Positions 18,955 to 26,690 of a stretch of DNA of 64,000 nucleotides are shown one piece after another. Position 1 is the stretch's first letter. Each line of letters starts with the position of its first letter. This stretch comes from Flavobacterium sp. N502536 (GTDB taxonomy: Bacteria; Bacteroidota; Bacteroidia; Flavobacteriales; Flavobacteriaceae): the NCBI RefSeq assembly GCF_025947345.1, contig NZ_CP110011.1, forward strand, positions 4,774,001-4,838,000, given 5' to 3'. Both the position numbers and the translations under genes were made by a program. A model generated the notes under the pieces. It was not told the DNA's origin, searched no databases, and saw nothing but the letters and a program-made list of their open reading frames with translations.

Positions 18955-19106
18955 TAATGACACGGATTCGTTTCACGAAAACGCGGATCTACGCGGATTT
19001 TTACGATAGAAATACTTTGAAGACATCAATTAACTTCTACCCAAATAATATAAAAAATCTGTGTTGATCCGCGTTTTCGCTTAGCGAATCGGCGTGATCT
19101 GCGTAT
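18955..19106. repeat. Palindromic dispersed repeat (CGCGGATT family)
   Basis: The left part contains GATTCG followed by ACGAAAACGCGGAT; the right part contains ATCCGCGTTTTCG followed by CGAATC, forming a long imperfect inverted repeat. Related pieces occur at 31485-31545, 31713-31762 and 32476-32530. No gene is seen between 18942 and 19250. Confidence 0.7.
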
Positions 19107-19250
19107 TGGTTTTTCCAACTACAAAGAGCGTAAAAAATTATGCGTAGTACCCCGGAATTAATGACAGATCCAACGGCAAAACAAATCAACGGGTAATGTC
19201 TGATCAACTTCATAAAATAAATCTTATTTTTGATTAAGAATTATCTCGAT

Positions 19251-20045
19251 ATGGTTGCTATAAAAACATTTGACGAAGCCGTAGATCTGGAACAACCCAG
19301 ACGTGTTTTAAAATACGTACTGGTATACTGTACTTCGGGTTCAACTGTTATTTCTGTAGATGAAAACGAATTTACCTTAACCGAAAATGCTGTAATCACC
19401 ATCACTTCGGGGCAGATTCATTATTTTAAAAACATCCGCAATGCAACTGGATTTATTTTAGAGTTTACCTATAATTTTTTCTGCAAGGATGATACCGATA
19501 TGGAATTGATTTTCCACAACGGACTGTTTTGCCATTTTGCCATGAATGAAATGATTGTTGTCGACAACAGCCCATTTATTATTGGGGAATTAGAAGCCAT
19601 CAGCAAAGAAGTCAAACAAATGCCTTATCAATACCTCATCTCTATTCACAGCCGAATTGAGTTGATACTGGTTGAAATCAACCGAACCAAAATTAATCGC
19701 GGCGATGAAATCTATAAACCCGACGCGCTGTTTCTTCATTTTCTGGAAGCTATTTTACAAAACTTCGACAAGAACCTTTCTGTAAACGAAATCGCTGTTC
19801 TGATTGGTACAACAGAATCAAAACTAAACGAACTTTCGAAGCTGCACACCAATAAAACAGCTCAAAGTGTAATTTTTGGATTAATTATTTCCGAGGCCAA
19901 ACGTCTTTTTACGTATGAGAAACTATCCGTAAAAGAAGTCGCTTATGCATTAGGTTTTAATGATCCTTTTTACTTTTCTAATTTCTTTAAAAAACACACC
20001 CAGATTTCTCCAAAATCGTATAAAGAAAAAGCAGTTAATTTCTAA
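19251..20045 (+). CDS. AraC-family transcriptional regulator
   Basis: A 264-residue regulator with a cupin-like N-terminal sensor domain and a C-terminal AraC domain (NLSVNEIAVLIGTTESKLNEL; then LSVKEVAYALGFNDPFYFSNFFKKHTQISP). The start at 19251 is preferred: an in-frame TTG at 19230 is part of TATTTTTG (19225-19232), which looks like the -7 box. It precedes the DoxX-cupin pair. Confidence 0.86.
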   Translation: MVAIKTFDEAVDLEQPRRVLKYVLVYCTSGSTVISVDENEFTLTENAVITITSGQIHYFKNIRNATGFILEFTYNFFCKDDTDMELIFHNGLFCHFAMNEMIVVDNSPFIIGELEAISKEVKQMPYQYLISIHSRIELILVEINRTKINRGDEIYKPDALFLHFLEAILQNFDKNLSVNEIAVLIGTTESKLNELSKLHTNKTAQSVIFGLIISEAKRLFTYEKLSVKEVAYALGFNDPFYFSNFFKKHTQISPKSYKEKAVNF

Positions 20046-20312
20046 TGTGGCTTTGATTTTAAATACATAGAAAGATAGGCTTTTAGTACCCTAAAAAAGA
20101 AGGCAAAAGAAAAACTAGTTTCTCAACACATAGAAAACTGTCTTTGCCTGAATAAATGAAGTACTCTTGCTTTGATTGTAATTCTCTGTTTCCCCTATAT
20201 TAATAAAAACACCGAAAAAGCTTAGTTACATGCTTTTTCCAAGATTGTCTATTCTTTAGCGTAACCCTTTGCCAGATCTTTGTATCACTAATAATTACTA
20301 ATAAAATAGTTT

Positions 20313-20744
20313 ATGAAAAGATATCAGGATCATGCCGTCTTGCTGTTGCGAATGGCCTTAGCAGCAGGATTTTTATCTGCCGTTTCTAGTCGGTTAGGTT
20401 TGTGGGGAGAACAGTCTTCAGGTTGGGAAAACTTTTTAGCTTATACCGAAAAAGTAAATTCTTTTGCTCCAAAAAACTGCATTCCTGCCCTTGCCATTCT
20501 ATCCACCGTTATAGAGTCCCTTTTGGCTTTACTCCTATTGCTTGGCTATCAAACGAAATATGCGGCTGTTGCGGCGGCTATACTAACTTTAGTATTTGCG
20601 CTCGCCATGACCTATTCTTTTGGAATTAAAGATCCTTTAGATTATTCTGTATTTACATTTTCAATGGCCGCGCTTCTTTTGTCGACTATGGAAAAATACC
20701 ACTGGAGTTTAGATCAAATCATTTCGAAAAATAAAACAAACTAA
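20313..20744 (+). CDS. DoxX family membrane protein
   Basis: A 143-residue protein with four membrane helices of the DoxX/DUF4870-like type (LLLRMALAAGFLSAVSSRLG; ALLLLLGYQTKYAAVAAAIL). Members are often linked to redox or sulfur metabolism, but no function is assigned here. It is 12 bases upstream of the cupin gene and is likely co-transcribed with it. Confidence 0.8.
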   Translation: MKRYQDHAVLLLRMALAAGFLSAVSSRLGLWGEQSSGWENFLAYTEKVNSFAPKNCIPALAILSTVIESLLALLLLLGYQTKYAAVAAAILTLVFALAMTYSFGIKDPLDYSVFTFSMAALLLSTMEKYHWSLDQIISKNKTN

Positions 20745-20756
20745 AAAATAAGCAAA

Positions 20757-21101
20757 ATGGAAAAACAAATCACAAGAAGCAGCGAAACAGATTGGAAAAT
20801 TCTTATTGAAGAAGGTGTAAAAACGGACGGTATTTTTGCCAAGTCGTTACACTTTGACGCCACTACAAACAGACCCACTGTTTTTTTACTAAAATTCGAA
20901 GCGGGCGCCTCCTACCCCAATCATGTGCATCCTGCCGGAGAAGAAATTTATGTACTTGAAGGTGAAGTCCGCTCCGGAAAAGACGAGTTAAAAACAGGAG
21001 ATTATATGTATATGCCGCCGGGAAGCAGTCACTCTGTGTTTTCTAAAACCGGTTGTGTATTATTATTTAAAGTTCCTGAAGAAGTCGTGATACTAAAATA
21101 A
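20757..21101 (+). CDS. Cupin domain protein
   Basis: A 114-residue single-domain cupin. The metal-binding motif 1 is seen in YPNHVHPAGEEIYVLEGEV (His, His, Glu) and motif 2 in GDYMYMPPGSSHSV (His). It could be a small metalloenzyme or sensor of the ChrR-like group. Operon partner of DoxX. Confidence 0.85.
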   Translation: MEKQITRSSETDWKILIEEGVKTDGIFAKSLHFDATTNRPTVFLLKFEAGASYPNHVHPAGEEIYVLEGEVRSGKDELKTGDYMYMPPGSSHSVFSKTGCVLLFKVPEEVVILK

Positions 21102-21106
21102 CCAAC

Positions 21107-21146
21107 ATTTCACATCTCACATTCCACATTTCACATTTCACAAAAA
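21107..21146. repeat. Low-complexity CACATTTCACATCTCACATTC tract
   Basis: A tract of imperfect 8-10 base units. Its reverse-strand counterpart is at 22233-22256 (GTGAGATGTGAGATGTGAAATG), so the MarR-GNAT gene is bracketed by inverted copies. Confidence 0.6.
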
Positions 21147-21260
21147 AACACCAACCCCAACCATTTTGCAGGACCCCTTTTTTATCCGGTCCTGCAAATT
21201 GTTTTTTTACAGCTTTGCTACAGTCACAAAATATAAAAAAATCTTAAAATTTAATTTCCT

Positions 21261-21293
21261 TTTTGAATATATGTAGTTAACTACGTAAATTTG
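21261..21293 (+). promoter_or_regulatory. Promoter with embedded MarR operator
   Basis: TTTTG (21261-21265), 20-base spacer, TAAATTTG (21286-21293). The spacer contains the perfect 12-base palindrome GTAGTTAACTAC (21273-21284), a likely autoregulatory MarR site. Confidence 0.7.
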
Positions 21294-21309
21294 AATATAA
21301 ATTATATTT

Positions 21310-22233
21310 ATGGTATTAGAAAAATCAAAATCATTGGTATTAGGCAATCTTTTGCAGCGTTTGAATGAAAACCTGAGAAAGGAAGCGCAGTTATTTTACA
21401 AAAGTCAGAACATCGATTTTGAGCCCAAATGGTTTCCGGTGGTGTATGTGCTTTCGCAGAAAAAAGCCATAAGCGTTGTCGAACTTGCACAGGAAGTTGG
21501 TTACTCTCATCCTACTACTATTTCGTTACTCAAAGAACTGGAAAAAAAAGAATTGATTGGCTCTGCCAAAGACGCCAAAGACGAAAGAAAACGCCTGATT
21601 ACTCTTACTGACAAAGCCAACGAGATGATCGATCAATTGCAGCCATTGTGGCAAATTATGACCGAAGCTTTGATTGAACTAACCGATACCGAAAATAATT
21701 TATTTAAAGCCATAAACGAAGTAAATCAGAATCTGAAAACAAAAAATCTTTTTGACCGAATGACAACAATTAAAGAAATGAAGAGCGACACTGCTCAAAA
21801 AACAACAGAAAATACCATAAAAGTCGAGAAGATTGACGATAACAAATTAGTAGAAATTGCCTTTGCCATTCGCCGACAAGTATTTGTAGAGGAACAAAAT
21901 GTTTCGCAGGAACGCGAATCTATGGATGATGAAGGCGCCGTTCACTACCTCGCGACTGTTAATGGCTTACCGGCCGGGGCAGCACGATACCGAAAAATGG
22001 AAAAAGGTTTCAAAATCGAAAGAATTGCTGTTTTGAATTCCTACCGCGGGCAGCGAATTGGTGAAGCAATCCTGCAAAAAATCTTGTCTGACTTAAAAGG
22101 CGAAGAGAAAATTTATTTGTACGCACAGGTCAATGCAAGTCGCTTTTACATCAAAAACGGATTCAAACAAACCGATAATTTTTTCCTTGATGCCGGAATT
22201 GAGCACGTGGAAATGGATTATGTGAAGATGTAA
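21310..22233 (+). CDS. MarR regulator - GNAT acetyltransferase fusion
   Basis: A 307-residue two-domain protein. Residues about 1-145 are a MarR winged helix (ISVVELAQEVGYSHPTTISLLKELEKKELI; DERKRLITLT). A linker leads to a GNAT domain, about 168-307, with the acetyl-CoA loop RGQRIGEA and an ASRFYIKNGF segment of the ElaA-like kind. Such fusions may couple ligand sensing with acetylation; substrate unknown. Confidence 0.85.
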   Translation: MVLEKSKSLVLGNLLQRLNENLRKEAQLFYKSQNIDFEPKWFPVVYVLSQKKAISVVELAQEVGYSHPTTISLLKELEKKELIGSAKDAKDERKRLITLTDKANEMIDQLQPLWQIMTEALIELTDTENNLFKAINEVNQNLKTKNLFDRMTTIKEMKSDTAQKTTENTIKVEKIDDNKLVEIAFAIRRQVFVEEQNVSQERESMDDEGAVHYLATVNGLPAGAARYRKMEKGFKIERIAVLNSYRGQRIGEAILQKILSDLKGEEKIYLYAQVNASRFYIKNGFKQTDNFFLDAGIEHVEMDYVKM

Positions 22234-22299
22234 AATGTGAGATGTGAGATGTGAAATGAAATAACAACGAGTCTTTTTTAGCAGGTAACCGCAATACTA

Positions 22300-23136
22300 C
22301 TAAGAAAGACTCAATGACTTTTTAAATTCTGAAGGAGACATTCCGGTACTTCGCATCATAAATTTATTGAAATGACTGCTATCTATAAATCCTAAATCGT
22401 TACTAATTTCCGAAAAAGTCAAAGTACTTCTGCTCAATTTCTCACTGACAACCTTGAGTTTCGTTTGCTCGATATAATCCCGCAAAGTAATGTTTAAATG
22501 GGTTTTAAAATATTCGCCGATGTAATTGACGGAAACATTAAAATGATTGGCCATTTCTTTTTTCTTCAGCAAATGGGGATTAGCGATATTAAAACGAATG
22601 TAATTTAAAATCGTATCAATTTTTAAAACCTCGCTGGTATTGGCATGCAGGTTACTTTCGTGCATGTTCGCATCTCTTCGGATGATCTGAATTAATGACA
22701 TCATCAGACTTTTGATGATAACTTCGCTCTTCAGCTTTTGTTGGTCAACTTCTTCCAGTATTTTTACAATCACCATTTCGCAAAACGTTTTATCCTCTTC
22801 AAGAAAAACCAGATTCCCATGAGTTTGATTGTGGTAATAAAACAACTTTTCGATTTCTTCGATTTCTTTCTTATTTGAGAAAAAATTAGGCAGAAAACGC
22901 AGGCAATGAAATTTGGTAGGCTCAAGTGTCTTAAAAGAATGATAATCTCTAGGTGTAAGCAAATAAATATCACGCTCTTTATAGTGATGATGAATCGAAT
23001 TTAAGATGTGGTTGCCTGTCCCGTATTCAATATATAGTAATTCGAAAAAGTTGTGTCTGTGCACCTCTTTCTTCCAGGTTAATTCTTCGACCGAGTAAAT
23101 TTCGAAATCTTTGTATATAAAAAAGGTCTTTTCCAT
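22300..23136 (-). CDS. AraC-family transcriptional regulator
   Basis: A 278-residue regulator. The N-terminal cupin part contains EVHRHNFFELLYIEYG and HSFKTLEPTKFHCLRF. The C-terminal AraC domain has KKEMANHFNVSVNYIGEYFKTHLN and TFSEISNDLGFIDSSHFNKFMMRSTGMSP. It is divergent from the ketopantoate-reductase-like gene, its likely target. TATATTTG (minus strand, 23159-23152) is its -7 box. Confidence 0.88.
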   Translation of the reverse strand: MEKTFFIYKDFEIYSVEELTWKKEVHRHNFFELLYIEYGTGNHILNSIHHHYKERDIYLLTPRDYHSFKTLEPTKFHCLRFLPNFFSNKKEIEEIEKLFYYHNQTHGNLVFLEEDKTFCEMVIVKILEEVDQQKLKSEVIIKSLMMSLIQIIRRDANMHESNLHANTSEVLKIDTILNYIRFNIANPHLLKKKEMANHFNVSVNYIGEYFKTHLNITLRDYIEQTKLKVVSEKLSRSTLTFSEISNDLGFIDSSHFNKFMMRSTGMSPSEFKKSLSLS

Positions 23137-23191
23137 AATCCTTAATTTTTACAAATATAACCTATATTTTTACATCATTTACTAAGTTCGA

Positions 23192-23222
23192 ACCCATTTA
23201 CTTTGTAGTATACCCATTGGGT
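23192..23222. promoter_or_regulatory. AraC-type half-site repeats
   Basis: ACCCATT occurs at 23192-23198 and again at 23212-23218, 20 bases apart on the same face of the helix; the second copy is extended to an inverted repeat ACCCA-T-TGGGT. Direct repeats with this spacing are the usual AraC-family site. They lie just ahead of the gene at 23250. Confidence 0.45.
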
Positions 23223-23249
23223 GTAATTTAAAATCTTAAACCATACAGT

Positions 23250-24197
23250 ATGAAATCAGATATAACAAAAATAGGAGTTCTTGGGATTGGCGGAATTGGC
23301 GGATTTGTTGGTGCTCCTTTGGCAAAAAAATATAAAGACAGTGCTGTCAAAATCATATTCATCTGCAGAGGTGAAACCAAAAACCAAATACAACATGAGG
23401 GTTTACGGTTTGAATCTAAAGGCACAACAGAAACTGTATTTCCGGATCTGGTATCTGATAATCCAATAGAAATTGGAATCCTGGATGTGTTAATTCTCAG
23501 CTGTAAATCCTATTCTATAAGCGCGATACTACAAAGCTACAAAGAGTGTATAGGTCCCGAAACCACAATAATCACCCTGCAAAATGTAGTAAATGCTGGC
23601 GAAATTATTCGGGAAGCTTTACCAGAAGCTGGTCAGATTATGGAAGGGTGTATCTATGTGGCTTCCAATGTTAAGAAACCCGGATATGTTCAGCATATTG
23701 GAGGACCCGGGAAAATTTTTATTGGTGGAAAAGAAAATAACTTTCTAATCAATCTCTTAACCGATGGAGGTTTAGACATTACTTATGTTGCCCATATCAA
23801 TGAAATTTTATGGAAGAAATATTTGTTTGTTGCGCCTGTTGCCGCAATAACTTCAGCATACAAAGTTACTTTTGGGCAATTATTACAAGATCCGGATTTG
23901 ATGCACATTCTTGAAAATATGATGCTCGAAATTCAGTCACTGGCAGGCAGAAGTAACATTCGTTTAACCGTTCAGGACATTGAAACTTCTAAAGATTTAT
24001 TGACTAAATTTCCGTTTGAGTCCAAATCATCGTTACAATTGGATTTTGAAAATAAGAACCAGACCGAAAAACGTTTTCTGGTAGATTATGTTATTGAAAA
24101 TTCAAATAAACATCAACTTGAAACTCCTTATTACCATCGTGTAAACGAAAAAATAGAAGCTGCTTATGGGATCTCATCCTCAAGTGAAGTGTCTTGA
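23250..24197 (+). CDS. Ketopantoate reductase (PanE/ApbA)-family protein
   Basis: A 315-residue NAD(P)-dependent oxidoreductase. The Rossmann motif GIGGIGGFVG is near the start, and ILWKKYLFVAPVAAITSAY marks the C-terminal ApbA domain, with the conserved Lys in WKKY. The family includes 2-dehydropantoate 2-reductase, but the isolated position opposite an AraC regulator suggests an inducible paralogue rather than the housekeeping pantothenate enzyme. Confidence 0.83.
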   Translation: MKSDITKIGVLGIGGIGGFVGAPLAKKYKDSAVKIIFICRGETKNQIQHEGLRFESKGTTETVFPDLVSDNPIEIGILDVLILSCKSYSISAILQSYKECIGPETTIITLQNVVNAGEIIREALPEAGQIMEGCIYVASNVKKPGYVQHIGGPGKIFIGGKENNFLINLLTDGGLDITYVAHINEILWKKYLFVAPVAAITSAYKVTFGQLLQDPDLMHILENMMLEIQSLAGRSNIRLTVQDIETSKDLLTKFPFESKSSLQLDFENKNQTEKRFLVDYVIENSNKHQLETPYYHRVNEKIEAAYGISSSSEVS

Positions 24198-24242
24198 AAA
24201 TAATGCATCGCTAAAGGAGCTTAAAAAGAAGCTTTGTTTTTG

Positions 24243-24288
24243 TCAATTTTGCAGAGTTGGATTTTTCAATCCGGCTCTGTAAAATTGA
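24243..24288. terminator. Long hairpin after the PanE-like gene
   Basis: TCAATTTTGCAGAG pairs with CTCTGTAAAATTGA (one mismatch), with an inner GGATT/AATCC stem. No strong U-run follows. Probably a transcript 3'-end structure. Confidence 0.5.
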
Positions 24289-24354
24289 TCCTTCTTTCGG
24301 AATTTTACTTCTAATTAAAATTGTTAATCTTATAAAAATGACTCGTCTTATCTA

Positions 24355-24422
24355 GCCCTGATTGCAGCGGTATCCTTTTTCTGGCTTCTTTAGACAGAAA
24401 AAGATATAGCGAAAAGCAGGAC
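24355..24422 (+). ncRNA. Structured RNA candidate, Flavo-1-like
   Basis: A gene-free stretch with a clear secondary structure: outer CCTG (24357-24360) / CAGG (24417-24420), then a conserved-looking internal loop (GCAGCGGTATC / GATATAGC), and an apical stem CTTTTTCTG / CAGAAAAAG. This CCTGATNGCAGNGG...AAAAAGATATAGCG pattern is one I associate with a motif abundant in Flavobacterium intergenic regions, possibly the Flavo-1 motif. The name is from memory and not checked. The strand could also be the opposite one. Confidence 0.5.
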
Positions 24423-24587
24423 ATCCGGTCTTAAAAACGCAAAAACCTGCTGCTCCTTAAAAAAAATATATCTTTAAAAATCGAGTAAAATAAAGCCTTA
24501 ACGAGTTTTTCAGAGCATATCTATGACACGATAAGAAAATATTATGACAAAATTATTTCATAATCAGAAAAACCGTCCTACATTTGC

Positions 24588-24611
24588 CTAACGGTGTTAA
24601 ACAATTTAATA
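24588..24611. promoter_or_regulatory. TetR operator copy ahead of the TetR gene
   Basis: CTAACGGTGTTAAAC followed by AATTTAATA, the same unit as the four copies at 25232-25449. Its core TAACGGTGTTA is an inverted repeat. It begins one base after the -7 box TACATTTG (24579-24586), as expected for autorepression. Confidence 0.6.
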
Positions 24612-24621
24612 CTCAAATAAA

Positions 24622-25215
24622 ATGGCTAGTAAAGATCGAATTTTAAGACAAAAAGAAGAGACAAGAAATAACATTCTTGGCGCTGCTTATGATATCGTAA
24701 AAGAAGAAGGCTGGAATGGTTTGAGTATGCGTAAAATTGCCGACAGAATTGAATATACTGCTCCAATTATTTACGAATACTTTTCGAATAAAGAAGCAAT
24801 ACTTGAAGAACTTACCGGTAAAGGTTTTTTAAAACTAACGAAGGAGTTGCAAACTGCAAAAGATAAGTTTGAAAACCCCGAAGATCAGTTAGAAGCCATG
24901 TGGATGACTTACTGGGATTTTGCTTTCAGTAATACTGAAATGTACCAATTAATGTTTGGTGTTCAAATGACCTGCTGTGCACAACGATGTTCGGCTCAGG
25001 AAGCACCTTACAAACTGTTTACTTCGGTAATTGCTGAAGTAATGAAGAACAGTAATCCGAGTGAAGATATTATCAAACAAAAATATTTTACTTTCTTTTC
25101 TGTTATTCATGGTCTGATTGCCATTAATATCATTAACAAAAGTGACATCCTCGAAACCATTAACGCTCAGATCCTGAAAGATGCGATTGGTGGTATCATA
25201 AAATCAATACAATAA
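24622..25215 (+). CDS. TetR/AcrR-family transcriptional regulator
   Basis: A 197-residue regulator. The N-terminal HTH covers about 12-58 (NNILGAAYDIVKEEGWNGLS; IADRIEYTAPIIYEYFSNKEAI). The C-terminal ligand domain contains a cysteine-rich segment, QMTCCAQRCSAQEAP, that could respond to thiol-reactive compounds (inference). It precedes the second RND operon and is separated from it by four operator-like repeats, so it is the likely repressor of that operon and of itself. Confidence 0.9.
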   Translation: MASKDRILRQKEETRNNILGAAYDIVKEEGWNGLSMRKIADRIEYTAPIIYEYFSNKEAILEELTGKGFLKLTKELQTAKDKFENPEDQLEAMWMTYWDFAFSNTEMYQLMFGVQMTCCAQRCSAQEAPYKLFTSVIAEVMKNSNPSEDIIKQKYFTFFSVIHGLIAINIINKSDILETINAQILKDAIGGIIKSIQ

Positions 25216-25231
25216 AAAAAATTTCATTTTT

Positions 25232-25449
25232 ACTTAACAGTGATAAATGATTTAATAGCTGATAAAAAAATACCTTTGCCTTGTTACTTAACAGTGATAA
25301 ATAATTTAATAGAGTAATTTAGAAACCTTTTTTTCTCATTTTACTTAACAGTGATAAATAATTTAATACCAGTTTTTAGAATAGAACTGGAAGGGCTTAC
25401 TGTATAGAATTTCAGGCTTAATTGCTTAACGACGTTAGATAATTTAATA
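25232..25449. repeat. Four iterated 26-bp operator-like repeats
   Basis: Copies at 25232-25257, 25286-25311, 25343-25368 and 25424-25449. The first three read ACTTAACAGTGATAAAT, then (A/G)ATTTAATA; the fourth is GCTTAACGACGTTAGAT plus AATTTAATA. Starts are 54, 57 and 81 bases apart. The core resembles an inverted TTAAC-N3-GTTAA site. A fifth copy lies ahead of the TetR gene. I read these as multiple TetR operators in the leader of the efflux operon. TACCTTTG at 25271-25278 is a -7 candidate between copies 1 and 2. Confidence 0.7.
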
Positions 25450-25533
25450 TAATTAAATATGAATTCCCGGAATGCCAGAATACCGCATCAATTAATCTCA
25501 AAAAATGTTCAACAAATTAAAACCAATAGTAAA

Positions 25534-26679
25534 ATGAAAAATGTTATCATAACCAGTTTTATTCTGGCACTCGTACTAAGTAGTTGTGCAGATAAATCGC
25601 AAGCCCCGGCAGCTCCTGCTGCACCTTTATTACCTGTTTTGGCCGTTAGAAGCGAAAACACCACTACAGATGCTGAATATCCTGCCTCTATACAAGGAAC
25701 CGTAGATGTTGAAATTCGCCCTCAGGTGAGTGGAAATCTGGAAAGAGTTTATGTAGACGAAGGTGCTTACGTTAATAAAGGTCAGACTTTATTCAAAATA
25801 AACGAACGTCCTTTCCGCGAACAATTAAACAATGCGCTGGCTAATCTTCACGCTGCCGAAGCTGCTTTAATCAACGCTCAGTTAGAAGTAGATAAATTAA
25901 CGCCTTTGGTACAAAACAAAGTAGTTTCTGATTATCAGTTAAAAACAGCCAAAGCGACTCAAAAAATTGCAGCTGCCAATATCGAACAGGCTAAAGCAAT
26001 GGTGGGTTCGGCCAGAATCAATTTAGGATATACCAATGTTACAGCTCCTGTAAGCGGGTACATTGGAAGATTGCCTAAAAAACAAGGAAGTTTAGTTTCG
26101 GCAACTGATGTTGAACCTTTAACGAACTTATCAGATGTACATGAAGTTTTTGCTTATTTCTCTTTGGGTGAAACCGATTTCATCAATTTTAAAGCGCAAT
26201 ACGCCGGCAGCAGTCTTGGTGATAAAATTAAGAAACTGCCTCCTGTAACTTTGATTTTAGCAGATAATAACGCTTATCCTCAAACCGGAAAAATCGATAT
26301 GGTAGACGGTCAGTTTGATAAAACAACCGGAGCCATTACACTAAGAGCTACTTTTCCTAATACAGGTGGGACTTTACGCTCAGGAAATACAGGAAAAATT
26401 CGTTTAGGCCTTCACCATGACGATGCGGTTTTGATACCACAATCGGCTACTGTTGAAATGCAGGATAAAATTTTTGTTTTCACTGTTAACAAAGAAAACA
26501 AAGTAAACAAAATGCCAATCACGGTTGTTGGCAAAAGCGGTACCAACTACCTGATCAAAGATGGTGTAAAATCAGGTGATCAGATTGTGTTAAGCGGTAT
26601 CGACAAACTTCAGGAAGGACAACTAATTCAGCCTGAAAAACCGGCCACAAAAGTTGCCCAAGTAATTACTAAAAAATAA
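25534..26679 (+). CDS. RND efflux periplasmic adaptor (AcrA-like lipoprotein)
   Basis: A 381-residue membrane fusion protein. The start at 25534 gives a lipoprotein signal ending LVLSSC; an upstream in-frame ATG at 25459 would add 25 polar residues before it. The lipoyl halves VYVDEGAYVNKGQTLFKIN and TAPVSGYIGRLPKKQGSLV flank an alpha hairpin rich in Ala/Gln. This is the HAE1/AcrA type that partners multidrug pumps. First gene of adaptor-permease-small peptide-channel. Confidence 0.92.
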   Translation: MKNVIITSFILALVLSSCADKSQAPAAPAAPLLPVLAVRSENTTTDAEYPASIQGTVDVEIRPQVSGNLERVYVDEGAYVNKGQTLFKINERPFREQLNNALANLHAAEAALINAQLEVDKLTPLVQNKVVSDYQLKTAKATQKIAAANIEQAKAMVGSARINLGYTNVTAPVSGYIGRLPKKQGSLVSATDVEPLTNLSDVHEVFAYFSLGETDFINFKAQYAGSSLGDKIKKLPPVTLILADNNAYPQTGKIDMVDGQFDKTTGAITLRATFPNTGGTLRSGNTGKIRLGLHHDDAVLIPQSATVEMQDKIFVFTVNKENKVNKMPITVVGKSGTNYLIKDGVKSGDQIVLSGIDKLQEGQLIQPEKPATKVAQVITKK

Positions 26680-26690
26680 TTTTCACGCAA

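Noticed and set aside
25232..25449. CRISPR-like array of 26-bp repeats
   Set aside because: Only four copies, uneven spacing (28, 31, 55 bases between), a fifth copy ahead of the TetR gene, no cas genes, and an inverted core typical of operators.
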